Shown piece by piece: positions 20,271 through 31,712 of a DNA stretch of 64,000 nt. A program made the position numbers and the translations under genes. The stretch is taken from assembly GCF_958298935.1 (NCBI RefSeq), contig NC_084929.1, positions 1,302,001 through 1,366,000 of the forward strand. The letters are read 5' to 3'. The DNA is from Phragmites australis (taxonomy: Eukaryota > Streptophyta > Magnoliopsida > Poales > Poaceae). Each line of letters opens with the position of its first letter. Within the stretch, counting starts at the first letter, position 1. The notes beneath the pieces are model-generated. The model saw only the letters and a list, made by a program, of their open reading frames with translations, had not been told where the DNA came from and searched no databases.

Positions 20271-22760
20271 ATGAGCTCTAACTACACCTTCCCATCCATG
20301 GAAACTCCTCCTGCTCCCTTAGCGCCATCGGCTCCCACAATTCCCATCGCTCAGGCTAGTACCTCTGCCGCTGTTCCAATCTCTCAAGCCATTCATAGCA
20401 TCCACATCAAGTCCTCGATCCCCTTCCACCTTGACATCGCAGCGAACAATTTCACCAAATGGCAAACCTTGTTTCTCGTCATCCTTGGGCATTTCTACTT
20501 TCTCAATCACGTCAAGGACAACGAGCCACACTGTCGGTGAATCAGGAACCAGGGGTCCCCGAATCCCGAGGCTAGGCCAGCAAACCGCCACGTGGCGCCC
20601 TCCCGCGGGGATCATCTCCGTGAGGTACGAAAAGACTAAGTCGCGGGAGAGGGCGCTCGGGGCCACGAACAGTGGTCCCCGAGTACCCAGGTTCCCCGAT
20701 GATCTGCGAAGACCAAGTGACCGGAAAGAGAGTGCTCGGGGTCATAAACAGTGGCCCCCGAGCACCCAAGTCCCCTGACGACCAGAAAAGCCGAGTACCG
20801 GGAAGGGTGTGCTCGGGGCTGCGAGCAGCGGCCCCCGAGCACCCGAGTACCCCGAGGACCCAAGGAAGGTAGTTCCGGGAGAGAGTGCTCAGGGCTGCGA
20901 ACAGCGGCCCCCGAGCACTCGGTTCCCCGAGGATCCAAACAGTTGATTCCGGGAGAGAGTGCTCGGGGCTGTGAATAGTGGCTCCCGAGCACTCGGTTCC
21001 CCAAGGATCAAGAGAGGGCGTTTCCGGGAGAGAGTGCCCGGGGAGGTGAACAGTGACACCCGAGCACTCGGTTCCCTGACGGCCCAAGAAGTCCTTCATC
21101 GGTGGCCCCCACAGGGGTCCAGCGATGAGGTGTCAGTCAGTGAAAGGCCCGATGCCGCATTTAAGAGGGTGCGTGGCCTGTCACCTCCAACTGCTCCTGC
21201 CACGCTTGGTGTCAGTCTCTGCCACATTCTGGAAGAAGGGCGTGGGGACATTTAATGCACAGGTCCCATCCCGCGTCATCCAGCGCGCCTCGGGATAGCA
21301 TTGCAAGGCCCGAGGCGCCCCGCCTGCCGCCCTGCTGTGTCAAACGAACAAGACCAGGCGGGCACGTCGGGCTGCTCTGTGACTGCCCGGTGGGCCCTCT
21401 CCACGGCGCCCGTTGCCAGTGCCATCATGACGACCGAAGACAAGGCGGGGGGCGCTTTTTCAACCCCCCATCACTTCGCGCTGGCGAGCCCATGATGACT
21501 GCCTTTCCATTTATGGCACCTTGGAACTTGTGCCCTCCCTTTCGGGGCACGCTACCACCGACGGGTATTTAAGGGAGCCGGCGGGCACGGACAAAGACAA
21601 CTAAGAAACTCTCGAACACTCAGAGAACTCGGATACACATTCTCAGAGGCTGAAGAACACCTCAGTACAAGCACAGAAGCTGAGACCACCGAAGAACAAG
21701 GAGCCCGAAGCTCTAGGATAAACAAATATTCTTGTAACCAGCAACATTCCTGAGAGACATTCTCAGGGCATTTATAGCATCCACATAGGAGTAGGGTATT
21801 ACGCTCAGTGCGGCCCGAACCTGTCTAAAAATCCCTCCAGTGCATTTACTGCATCCTGCATTCGATCCTTTCACCCCACCTGCCATCGCATTTACATCCA
21901 TTTATTTCTCCTGCAAACATATTCAGAATCATCCCCCCGGCTGAATCTCAAAAAGGGGTCCCTCAGGATCTCTGCGATAGCAGTTCACCCTCCGACACAC
22001 ACAATGATTACCTGGAGTGGATCAAGGAGAATCTCATAGTTCTAATGTGGATCTACGCCACCATCTCCAATGAATTGCTTGACATGGTCATGAAGCTGAG
22101 CGCCACAACCCTTCGGTGTCTGGCAACATCTCACCGAGATCTTCTCTGGCAACAAGCCCAGTTGGGCGGTGCACCTTGAGCCTGAGTTCCATGGCCTCTG
22201 TGAAGGTGATCTCTCGGTCTCGACCTACTGTCATAAGTTGCAATCTCTTGCAAACGCGCTTGCCAATTGCGACCAACCTTTCTCCGAGTGGGCCCTCGTT
22301 CACCAGCTCATCCGTGGCCCTAACCTGTGGTTAACTGTCCTGAAGACCCTCCTTTTAGTGCTGCCAACCTTCATACAGGCTCAGGATCACCTACTGCTTG
22401 ACAAGAAGTCTCAAGCCAGCTCCATTGCTCAAGAATCCGAGTCAGCACTCGTTGCTAAAAACGGTGCTCCTACTTCCAAGGACTCTTCTGGATCTCTGCG
22501 CACTCCTACTCAGCACACCGGATCTGGCTTCGATTGTGGTCGCGATCGTGGCAATCGTGGCAAGTGGTCGCTCGAAGGGCGGCCGCAGTGGCAGCAACTC
22601 CTCTTTTGACAGTCGTCCACAATCTCCGTTCTACCCTTCATCGACTTACCTGATGTGGGGTGTTCCTCTAGGAGAATATTAAGGTTCCCCTTGGACCGAT
22701 GCTACTGGTCCTGGAGTCCTTGGCCCGCACCCGCCATCCACTGCGACGGGGCACGCATTC
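20271..22760 (+). pseudogene. Gag of the TR-GAG element, copy 1 (split and frameshifted)
   Basis: Starts at ATG 20271. A Pro/Ser-rich leader is followed by IHSIHIKSSIPFHLDIAANNF and TKWQTLFLVILGHFYFLNHV, the copia gag (UBN2/Retrotran_gag) motif. The frame is cut by the solo LTR at 20532, resumes at 22003 with DYLEWIKENL, and continues in another frame with HLEPEFHGLCEGDLSV and LHHLIRG-like sequence. A one-base insertion (around 22120, shared with copy 2) shifts the frame. The end is Ser/Thr/Gly-rich and runs into the 3' LTR. Confidence 0.75.
20532..21997 (+). repeat. Solo LTR of the Tat-type gypsy family (1,466 bp)
   Basis: A complete LTR (TGTCGGTGAATCAGG ... CACCCTCCGACA) with no internal region, flanked by perfect 5-bp TSDs CACAC (20527-20531 and 21998-22002). 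The duplicate segment keeps the unoccupied site (GAGCCACACCATGATT at 39841-39856). It contains about seven ~70-bp U3 repeats (20650-21075), TATTTAA at 21566-21572 and the R/U5 motif CGAACCTGTCTAAA near 21820. It arose by recombination between the two LTRs of a full element. Confidence 0.95.
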
Positions 22761-23025
22761 TCCAGTTGCTGACTCAGACCGGTTCTCTTAGAGCACACCG
22801 TCCACCAGGTCACGTTCAACAGTATTGGACTCAGCCTCTCCAACGCTTTCATCACCACCGATGACCAGACCACGTCCAACTACCTTGGACTCAGCTCAGC
22901 GCTGCACTCGCATCTCTCAACAACATTTCGTTAGCTCTGTAGGCTAGGCGCTCTTGTACGAAGTCTATAAATAGAACCGTGTAATGTACACTGAAATCAA
23001 TCAAGGCAATACATTCCACTTTTCA

Positions 23026-23568
23026 CTTTCTATATCATTGGCTTCCTTCATTACTGCTATTTGTTGGACAATTTGGAAAGCCAGTAATAAAGCCTATTTT
23101 GAACATAAGTTGATTCATGAGTCGAGTGAAATTGTTTTTCATGCTTGTACTTTCCTCCAAATTTAGGCAGATTTGCTTCATGTGATGAGCAGGGGAGAGC
23201 TTCTGCGAGGGGCGGGCTCAGGGTCTCCTTCAAACCGCGGTTCAGGTGCTTGCTGGTCATCAGCAACCACATTCTGGAGGAAGCTTGGTGCTTCTTCCAG
23301 GTGAAACTCGGCTGGAGGATGATCGGGCTCCGCTGGAAGAGGATGACAGGAACTGAAGTTGTCTTCTCTCTCTGCCTCTGGTTGATGAACATCATGCTTA
23401 GCTGAAGACTCTTGGACTTTTTTTTCCCTTTATGATGTGTTGAACTTTATCTAGTAGTGTGTACTCTATTTCTTCCATCCTATCCGCTGTAAGATGCGGT
23501 TGTAAACATACCTGATTCCATTGCTTTTGTAATGGAAATGGGGTATCCTCGTGTTAAAAAAAAAAACA
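23026..23568 (+). pseudogene. LINE remnant, part 2 (3' end with poly-A), copy 1
   Basis: Continuation of the LINE after the LTR element. CWTIWKASNKAYFEHKLIHE and IVFHACTFLQI (23065-23160) are typical of the C-terminal end of plant LINE ORF2. The 3' UTR follows, ending GTATCCTCGTGTT and an A-run at 23557-23567. Together with 19023-19933 it frames the CTTTC target site. Confidence 0.72.
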
Positions 23569-24032
23569 GAACAACCTATCAGCCTCTGCTAAATTGATTT
23601 GTCATTCAGCTAGATGGATGCAGTACCTGCATTTGTATAAAAGAAATTCAAGATCTTGTACAGTGGTATCTCACGTTAAAACCATTTTGTTGAACTCTGT
23701 CGATATCAATTCTGCTTTTTTTTTAGATGATGCATGGGTTTGGGGCATTTGCAAATTTGTAATTGGTTTTTTATTTTTTACGAGAATGCTATTTGAATAA
23801 TAGTTTTGATGATATTTTTATAATTTTCTAGTAAGAAGTTTTCAACAACGGTTCGAAGTAGTGACAAATTTGCAATTATTATTTTTTTATTGTTCTTTGG
23901 GTCTAAAGTCTGAAGCACTGGATTTTGGATCGGACGGTCAAGGGTAGCGGCAAAAGCCAGATCCTTCGTCTTCCTCAGGTTGCCGAGCAGAGCACCTGTT
24001 TCCTCTCCTCGTCCACCCGCCTCAGCAACCGC

Positions 24033-25533
24033 ATGGCCGCCCCCGCCCCCACCTCCGCCGCGGCAGCAGATCCCGGGACGGCGTACAAGCTCCTCCTCTC
24101 CTGCCCCGCCGGCCTTCCTCGCTCCCGCGTGCGTACCCTCTCTCTGTCTCACTCCTTCTTCATCTCCCTCCCTCCGTCTGATTGCATGGAGTGGCGCCTG
24201 CCGCAGTTTCCCCATTGGACGACCGCAAAACCCAACTTTTGGTTGGCTCGTGTTGTGAATTTCCGCCTTTGGGTTCCCGGCTCGGCGAATGCTTATCATC
24301 TCAATTGTCGTTCCCCAATCTATGTACAATGGATCTGATTTTAGCTAGCTATGTAGAATTCTCAACAAGAAAAATGGTGAGCAGTAAAGTGCCAAAGTAC
24401 TTGGAAGTGTCCTGCTATTGCCAGGAACTGCCGTGTAGATTTCTTTATCTTGTTACAGATTTTGTAGAGCTCTATTGCTGTGATTCCTATTATCAACGAT
24501 TGCTAGTAGTACAGCACAATTCTGATGGGACTGATGTTGTGAACTGAAGGTTTCGGTTAAGTTTGATCAGTCATTCGACAGGATTCTCCATCCAGATGCA
24601 ACCTTGGAGGAATCTATAAGTGAGGTAATGTGTCCATTGATGTGCCTTTTCGCAATCGCACGTTTATCCAATGCATGCATCCGTGGTCGTTATTCATATG
24701 TTTTGATCTTGCAGATATGGAACCAAAGTACAAAGTTTCGGGTATGTACCTGTTTTATCTTTGTACTATGCTGTTTTCCTTCTCTACTTGTACATGGAGA
24801 TGCTGTCAATTAGTGATAAGCACCTCCTCTTAAACTCATAAAAAATAAATGTTTCTTCCATGTTATGTGATTTGGAGTATGCTCTATACAGAGATTGCAT
24901 ATAGTGAAAATATTTGTACATCAATTTCACGCTATCTGTTCAACATCGCTGTTCAAGGTTAACATTAAAAAGTAGGTGTGTGCTACCTAGTACCTAAAGG
25001 CAATTCCTAGTCAATTCCAGACACCATATTCATCCAAATGAACTGGCATCTTCATTTTTATTATCACTATGGAACTGCCAAACAATGAATTTATAAGTAG
25101 CAATGACTTTTGTCTTAGCTTCTTTTAGTATTTCTTATTTTTCTATTATAGATAACCATGTGCCATTATAAAAGTCCAGGTATGTATTATTTTGAATTAA
25201 GATTGCAAACTTTCACCACAGTCACAAATTTCAGTACGGAGGAAATGCCTTGCACCACAAAGATGGCCCAAATCAGGAGTACTGTGTCTCACTTCATTTG
25301 GGTCTCACGACTACAGGTTTGTTTGACCATCTTTATTCTATTTCACCAGCTTTTCGGAAACAAAATCCTGGCAGCCTAAATTTCTTCAACTTTTATCTCT
25401 TCGTCTACAACTTTCTGTGTAGTATTTGAACGGAATGCCTCTATTTAACAACTGTGTTTTCTTACACACTACAGGACATTTGTGGGAACAAATCTCAATC
25501 CATTGTTGGAGAAATTTTTGGTCCCATCTGAAG
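24033..25533 (+). pseudogene. Truncated NUDT9-like pseudogene (copy 1)
   Basis: Five exons matching exons 1-5 of the intact gene at 41855, with introns kept: 24033-24128, 24550-24624, 24715-24741, 25235-25316 and 25475-25533. Differences from the intact gene are a 30-nt in-frame loss in exon 3 (the RHQRNPSLYNG stretch), a 2-nt deletion in exon 4 just before the donor (CACGACTACAG against CACAGACTACAG) which shifts the frame, and a Trp-to-Leu change in exon 5. The duplicated block ends at 25660, so the Nudix box and everything after it are missing. It cannot encode a hydrolase. Any transcript from its promoter would be a truncated RNA. Confidence 0.88.
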
Positions 25534-25660
25534 GTAATTTGTAATATTAGATAACTTATTCACACCTGGCTCTATGTGTCAGGGCCTTTTGCATCTCAAA
25601 ACTTTTGAGTCTTCTAGTTTCATGACCTTTCACTTCCTAGTACCTATCTATTTCTTCCAT

Positions 25661-25930
25661 GGTAAAATCTAAATTTCGATCATGCATGCGTTAGGTTTTC
25701 GACCTGCACACCTCCAGGACCGTGGGATTGCGATTCATTGGCTTTGAACCGAAGCGGATTACTGTGGTGATAGAGACATCTGTTTTTGTCACAGCGTGGA
25801 GAGGACGAGTCCCTTTCCTCTCCATTCCCGTCTCTCTCCCTCTCTCATCCACCAACCTGCTGCCCTACGCGTGTGGCGGTGGCTCAACGGAAGCCCAGAT
25901 GGTGCATGCGCATATCGACAGGCTCGCTTA
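25661..25930. other. No gene seen
   Basis: Sequence after the duplication breakpoint. It shows no coding similarity that I recognise; the short open frames lack conserved motifs. The last three bases (TTA) are the left TSD of the next element. Confidence 0.5.
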
Positions 25931-26904
25931 GAGCATCTCCAACTCACTCCTTAAATTTGCGTCCCTATTTCCTCCATGTAGGGAGCTCCCTATCATGATT
26001 CCCTCCCTATTTCTCAGCGCGCTCCAATCCACTCCCTAAATTTAGCTCTCTATTCTCCACTCACCTATATTTTATTAATATCTTGTAACTACCAACTCCA
26101 CTCACCTATATTTTATTAATATCTTGTAACTACCAAATAGTTCTAACCGTTTTATATTCAACGACTATATTTCCAACTGCTAGATTTCCGACGGCTATAT
26201 TTTACAGTTCTATATATGCATGGCCATTCACCTGGCTCCTAGACCAAGTCATTCGCCTTGTAGTTCCTTCTCTCTGTAATCTCTCCCTATTCCTCCTCTC
26301 TCTCCCAATCCTCCTCTCTCTAATCTCTGCAAAATGAGTAGAGCACGACGGCCGGGCGGCACTACGGCCTGCATGCGCTATGAGAGGATGGCCGGGCGGC
26401 GCTGCGGGATGCCCGAGCTCCCATGTAGCCCATGCCGGAGACCCCCGACGACGGCCCGTGCGGGAGGTGGGCGGTGGTGCGTGGCTTCAGGGGCAGCGGC
26501 GAAAGGGGTGGTAGCGCGAGTGGTGGGCGGCGGCGCGCGGCTTCAGGAGCGGCGACGTGCGGCTACAGCGATGGTGGCGCATCATTGAGCCAGCGCTCGG
26601 GCCTACGGGACGGGGAGAAGGAACCATAGGAAGCCGGGAAGGGGAAGGAGGAGCGAACCTGGGTCTTGGTGGGGCGGGAACGCAGCTATCGTCCAGGATA
26701 GCGAGCGGAGCAGTCTCCCTAGATGTGGTGTGCGGGGACGACGAAATAGCGAGCTCCTAAAGTTAGCGAGGCAAGTAGCGAGCCGATTGGAGACCTGTTT
26801 TTGCTACGTTTGCTAAAAAAAATAGGATAGTGAGTCGAGAAGGGGTGGGTTGGAGCTAAAAAAAATAGGATAGTGAGTCGAGAAGGGGTGGGTTGGAGCT
26901 GCTC
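25931..26904. mobile_element. PIF/Harbinger-type non-autonomous element
   Basis: 974 bp with inverted ends GAGCATCTCCAACTCACTCC and GGTGGGTTGGAGCTGCTC, flanked by TTA on both sides (25928-25930 and 26905-26907), the hallmark TSD of PIF/Harbinger. Inside are a 41-bp tandem repeat (about 26055-26138), a GC-rich stretch (26340-26760) with no convincing protein, and a 43-bp tandem duplication at the right end (26813-26898). Confidence 0.82.
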
Positions 26905-26980
26905 TTAGGCGACGGCCGGTACGTGCAGTGCAACAGGCACTGGAGCAAGCAGATCGGCAGTAGCTCGTTCTTGTCCCCAA

Positions 26981-27025
<45 letters not shown>
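26981..27025. repeat. Compound microsatellite (CT)10(AT)12
   Basis: A pure CT run 26981-27000 followed by an AT run 27001-27025. Confidence 0.97.
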
Positions 27026-27935
27026 CAATTTGTTGCGGATTGAACTCAGGAATGCCATATTCGAACCAGGATGAGGTTTGTGGAACACTTGTGCTTTTCA
27101 TCGGTTTAGCAGAGCGATGGGATTGCTTTTTTTATTATTATTTCTGATGTGGTAGTGAGTTTCTAATGGATTTGGGTGGCTGTGGATGGCCCTGACCCCT
27201 GTCGCGTCGGCAACGCAACCAGATCTAGACGATAACGATGACGAGTTAGAAGTGCTGGAGGAGCTGTTTGCCTTCTATGTGGAGGCGGCATGAACTCCTT
27301 CGAATCTTGCAAATGGGTCCATGTTTGTGTGCTCCCTGGCAGATTCGTCCTCCTATGGTGAGCGCCCCCCCCCCCCCCCTGAATTTGTGCCTTAATCTAT
27401 GCAGTTTGGCCTCTCCTCCCTTTTTCATGTCAGGATCGATGGAATGCTAGGAGACTTTGGTTTTTTCTGTTATGTTTTGTTACGAACGAATGATGGTGAT
27501 ACATGGTGTTTGGATTGGTTTATTAGAGTTGCAGGCAAGGGGCCAAAAATGGATTACCAGGGACAATGTCCCGTAGCATTAGGAAGCTCAGCCACCTACA
27601 GACAATGTATCGGTTTGGAAAAATGATTTCACTTATCAATTTTTGATCCATGTGTGTGATTGAAAGTAGCAAAATTATAGTGAATAGATAAGCAAAATTT
27701 CAAGTTTGATGGGATCTATTTTTCCAACATCTGTTCAGTTTAGTCTAGCAGCAACTGATGTATATGTATCATGCCAGTTGCAGCGTTTTGAATTGAGAAG
27801 CTAGAGACTTTATATTATGACTCTTGGTAAGTTAAGAGTTGTAGCTATTTTATTCTATCTGATAGGGTTTATTAAGTAAAACAAATCTGCCTTTGTATTT
27901 TGCTTAATTTTCTCTCTCCAAATTAAGCTACATAC
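27026..27935. other. No gene recognised
   Basis: About 900 bp without a supported gene. There is a poly-C run (27366-27379) and short open frames without known motifs. The last five bases, CATAC, are the left TSD of the solo LTR. Confidence 0.5.
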
Positions 27936-29387
27936 TATCGGTGACACAGGAACCAGGGGTCCCCGAGTCCCGAGATCAGAATCACAGAGTGCCACATGGC
28001 GCCCCTTCCGTGGGGGTTATCTCCCCGAGGTGCGAGAAGACCAAGTCCCGAGAGAGGATGCTCGGAGCCATGAATAGTGGTCTCCGAGTACCCGAGTTCC
28101 CCGATGACTCGAGAAGACCAAGTACCGGGAAGAGAGTGCTCAGGGCTACGAACGGTGGCCCCCGAGCACTCAAGTCCCCCGACGATAAGGAAAGCCAAGT
28201 ACCGGGAAGAGGGTGCTCGGGGCTACGAACAGTGGCCCTCGAGCACCCGAGTCCCCCGAGGACCCAAGGGAAGTCAGTTTCGGGAGAGAGTGCTCGGGGC
28301 CATGAACAGTGGCCCCCGAGCACTCGGTTCCCCGAGGAACCGAACAGTTAGACCCGGGAGAGAGTGCTCGGGGCCGTGAACAATAGTCCCCGAGCACTCG
28401 GTTCCTCGAGGACCAAGAAAGGGCATATCCGGGAGAGAGTGCTCGGGGCGGCGAACAGTGGCCCCCGAGCACTCGGTTCCCTGAGGGCCTGAGAAGTCCT
28501 TCGCCGGTGGCCCCCACAGAGGCCCAGCGGTGAGGTGTCAGCTGGTGAGAGGTCCGATGCTGCATTTAAGAGGGCGCGTGGTCTGTCACTTCCAACTGCT
28601 CCCCCCACGCTTGCTGTCAGTCCTTGCCACGGCCTGACAGGGAGGCGTGGGGAGATTTAATGTGCGGGTCCCATCCCGCGTCATCCGGCACGCCTCGGGA
28701 TAACGTCACAGAGCTCGAGGCGTCCCACCTGCCACCCTGCTGTGTCAGACCTGCTCTGACCGGGCGGGCACGTCGGGCTGCTCGGTGGCTGACCGGTGGG
28801 CCCTCCCCGCGGCGCCCATTGAAAAACGGCATGATGACGAACAAGACCGGACGGGGGCGCGTTTCAACCCTCCCCGTCACCTCGCGTAGCAGCCCATGAT
28901 GGTTGTTTTCCATTTATGGCGCATCGGAGCTCGCGCCATCCTTTCTGGGCACGCCATCGCCCCGGCTGGTATTTAAGCTGGGCGGGCTCCCCGGGGAAAG
29001 ACAAGGAAGTGAAGGACGAACGAAGTTCAGTACGAGCTAAGTTCAAGGCGAAGCTGAGACCGAGACCAGTTCGAGATCAGCCGAAGAACAAGGAGGACGA
29101 AGCTCTAGACTAGACAAATATTCTTGTAACCCAGCAGATACTCAGAGAAACATTCTCATAGCATTTATAGCATACACACAGGCGTAGGGTGTTACGCTCA
29201 GTGCGGTCCGAACCTGTCTAAAAATTTTCAGAGCATTTATTATTTCCTGCATTCGATCATTCCACCTCCACCTGCATCTCATTACTCTCATTTATTTCAC
29301 CTGCGAAGCGGATTCAGAATCATCCCCCCGGCCGAATCTCAAAGGAGGTCCCTCCGGATCCCCGCTTGAGGAGTTCACCCTCCGACA
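27936..29387 (+). repeat. Second solo LTR of the Tat-type gypsy family (1,452 bp)
   Basis: Complete LTR flanked by perfect 5-bp TSDs CATAC (27931-27935 and 29388-29392), with no internal sequence. The first two bases are TA instead of TG; the end is CTCCGACA. U3 repeats with GTGCTCGGGG...CCCCCGAGCAC run from about 28040 to 28480, TATTTAA is at 28970-28976, and the R/U5 motif CGAACCTGTCTAAA is near 29210. Confidence 0.94.
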
Positions 29388-29439
29388 CATACACACACAT
29401 TTTCTTTATTTTTGCTGATTTTTTATGTGTATACAACAA

Positions 29440-30877
29440 GGATTGCGGGGTTCCATATGTTGATGCATGCTGAACACTAGGTTGGTCACGATGCTAAGAG
29501 GTGTTGGTACAAATTTGATGAGTCTGTTGACCAGGATAGTCGAGTGGTGAACTCGGTTACGACTACGGCCTACAACCTCAACACCAACTGGTACACGGAT
29601 ACGGGGGTGACAGACCACATCACCAGCGACCTCAATAGGCTAACGATGTGTGATAAGTATCATGGTCGCGAACAGGTGCAGACCGCAAACGGGTCATGTA
29701 TGTCCATTAGTCATGTTAGTAATGCTAATTTCAAAACCCTATATCGTGATTTGGATCTTAAAAATATTCAACATGTCCTTCAAGTTGCAAAACATCTCTT
29801 GTGTATTCACCGTCTTGCCCTAGACGACAATGCCCTTCTTGAGTTTCACCCTGATTACTTTCTTATTAAGGATCAGAACACAAAGAAAACCCTCCTTCGC
29901 GGCCCATGTGAAAGTGGTCTTTACCCTCTCAAGACTAGTTCTGCAGTCACACACCAGAGTGGTCTTTCAGCTGTCAAACCTACCAAGGAGAGGTGGCAAA
30001 GTCGTCTAGGTCATCCATCGTTCAACATCGTCCAACAAGTTCTTAGTTCAAATAATTTACCTTTTGCTAGCACATCAAGCAGTGAGTCCGTGTGTGATGC
30101 CTGTCAACAGGCTAAAAATCACAGGTTACCATACTCGGTATCTAATAAAGTTCCATCTTTTCCGTTGGAACTTATTTTTTCTAATCTATGGGGACCTACT
30201 CCTCGTTCTGTTGGTGGAAACAAGTATTATGTTAGCTTTATTGATGATTTTACCAAATATAATTGGATGTATTTACTTAAGAGTAAAGTTGATGTGCTAC
30301 ACATTTTTCTCCAATTCCAAATGCTTGCCGAACGTTTAGTTGGACAGAAAATCCTTTGTGTCCAAACTAATTGGGATGATGAATATCATAAACTACATCC
30401 CTTCTTTCAAAATATTGGCATTGCGCATAGAGTCTCTTGTCCTTACACACACCAACGAAATGGTTCAGCCGAATGAAAATATCGCCATATTGTTGAGGTT
30501 GGCTTAGCCCTTCTTGCGCATTCTTCCATGCCTCTCAAATTTTGGGATGAATCCTTCCTGTCTGCCACTTTTCTTATAAATCGATTACCCACAAGGACGA
30601 TTAACCTTTTGATGCCCTTGGAAAAATTCCTAGGGGAAAAACCTGATTATGGCTTCCTAAAAACTTTCGGTTGCGCTTGTTGGCCCAACCTTTGGCCATA
30701 CAATCAACAAAAGCTACAATTCCCTTCTAAACAATGTGTGTTTCTCGGATGTAGTCCCTTATACAAAGGATACAAATGTCTTGATATATCCACTGGCTAT
30801 ATCTATATTTCACGTGACGTTGTTTTTGACGAGAACATGCTTCCTTTTGCGGCTCTAGGTCCCTCAAGGTCACATAT
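29440..30877 (+). pseudogene. Ty1/copia remnant: gag end, protease and integrase
   Basis: Starts with the zinc-knuckle end of gag (HDAKRCWYKFDES, near 29485). The protease site WYTDTGVTDHIT (29590) follows, then the pre-integrase region with ERWQSRLGHPSFNIVQQV and CDACQQAKNHRLPY. The integrase core has VSFIDDFTKYNWMYLL, CVQTNWDDEY and IAHRVSCPYTHQRNG, then after a stop at 30476 SMPLKFWDESFLSATFLINR and FGCACWPNLWPYN. The second catalytic position reads QTNWDDEY where the family has QTDxGGEF/Y, so a catalytic Asp is lost. Interrupted by a CACTA element at 30878. Confidence 0.87.
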
Positions 30878-31712
30878 CACTACTATAGAATAGACGTTAT
30901 ATGCCAGCCTATCACTCTCAGTTCCTTACGAGCCGATAATGATAGAGTATTACTACCGGTTCGTATCAAGGACCGGCACTAAAAGTCCATTCGAAAAGAA
31001 CAGGCAGTAATACTGTCACTGCTGGTCCTTTTTATAAACTAGTAGTGAAACTTGACTATCACTACTGGTTCTAGTCATGGATCGGCAGTGATAGTTCATC
31101 AAGTATCACTGTCGGTCCATGTTACGAACCGACAGTGATAATGGATGACAGCTTATCTTAAAAAAATCATAACTTTTTCATACAAAGTCGTATGGGTATA
31201 AACTTTATATGAAAATTATAGTCTTCGATGAGATGTACAACTTTGTAGTTGAAAACTTTTTCATTTGAAGTATTTAGGTGTTCAAATAATCATTTGAAGT
31301 TTTAGACAGAAGAGATTAAAAGGATTGCATATGCTATTATTTTCACTAGTACTTCTATGGTGGGATGGTAAGGACATATCGCACGAGCTGGGAGGTCCTG
31401 GGTTTGAGTGCCATGAACCCCACGTGCGCATATTTCATTTGAAAAATCTTGTGACTTGTGACGGTGTGGGCGCGGGGGGGGGTGCCTGGTCGAGCAAAAA
31501 AATCGCTTTTTTTGGTCAAAAAATGTCAATCGGGGACTGACTATCACTGCCGGCTGAAGCCTTCAGCTGGCAGTGATAACCCCCTTAACTGCCGGTCCCT
31601 GGGCCTGTAGTGATAGTCAAGGGCTTTCATTGCTCGTTGCCCACTGCTGGCTCCAAAACCGGCAGTGAATGTGGTTTTAGAGCCGGCAGTGAATGTATTT
31701 TCTGTAGTAGTG
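30878..31712. mobile_element. Non-autonomous CACTA element inside the copia remnant
   Basis: 835 bp starting CACTACTATAGAA and ending TTCTGTAGTAGTG (inverted ends), with the 3-bp TSD TAT on both sides (30875-30877 and 31713-31715). Subterminal repeats of the type ACCGGCAGTGATA occur in both orientations (30950-31140 and 31545-31700), typical of CACTA transposase-binding arrays. No transposase gene. Confidence 0.9.
31355..31425 (+). other. tRNA-like (SINE-type) relic within the CACTA element
   Basis: A stretch with GGTGGGATGGTAAGGAC, then GAGGTCCTGGGTTTGAGTGC, then AACCCCACGTG. It resembles the A and B boxes of a pol III promoter (B-box consensus GGTTCRANNCC; here GGTTTGAGTGCC). No full cloverleaf can be drawn, so it is at best a degenerate tRNA-derived fragment. 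Confidence 0.3.

Larger units (their letters stand above)
19934..23025 (+). mobile_element. Gag-only copia-like LTR element (TR-GAG type), copy 1, with nested solo LTR
   Basis: Two direct terminal repeats of ~285-295 bp (5' LTR 19934-20227, starting TGTTATC; 3' LTR about 22742-23025) flank only a gag region. The element is bounded by perfect 5-bp TSDs CTTTC (19929-19933 and 23026-23030). After the 5' LTR comes TGGTATC, the start of the usual copia PBS for initiator tRNA-Met. Each LTR has a TATAAATAG promoter. There is no pol, so it is non-autonomous. A gypsy solo LTR (20532-21997) sits inside gag. Confidence 0.82.
18199..25660 (+). repeat. Segmental duplication, copy 1 (partner of 37582-43510)
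   Basis: Direct repeat of 37582-43510. Both start GAGATGGGGAAGAAGGTGCC and stay nearly identical to TATCTATTTCTTCCAT (25660 / 43510), after which they part completely. Copy 1 is longer mainly because of a 1,466-bp solo LTR plus a 5-bp target duplication, and by a ~65-bp stretch at 18238-18305 missing in copy 2. Introns are kept in the contained gene, so this is DNA-level duplication. It ends inside an intron of the Nudix gene. Confidence 0.93.

Noticed and set aside
20650..21075. Regular ~70-bp repeats that look CRISPR-like
   Set aside because: They lie inside an LTR of a plant retrotransposon, have no unique spacers of constant length, and recur in every LTR of the family.
24182..24547. A 121-codon frame repeated in both copies (24182-24547 and 42004-42369) as a second gene
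   Set aside because: It lies in intron 1 of the NUDT9-like gene and is open in both copies only because the segments are recent duplicates.
26340..26760. GC-rich open frames in the Harbinger-type element as a transposase or host gene
   Set aside because: No catalytic or Myb-like motif; low-complexity Gly/Arg-rich translation in all frames.
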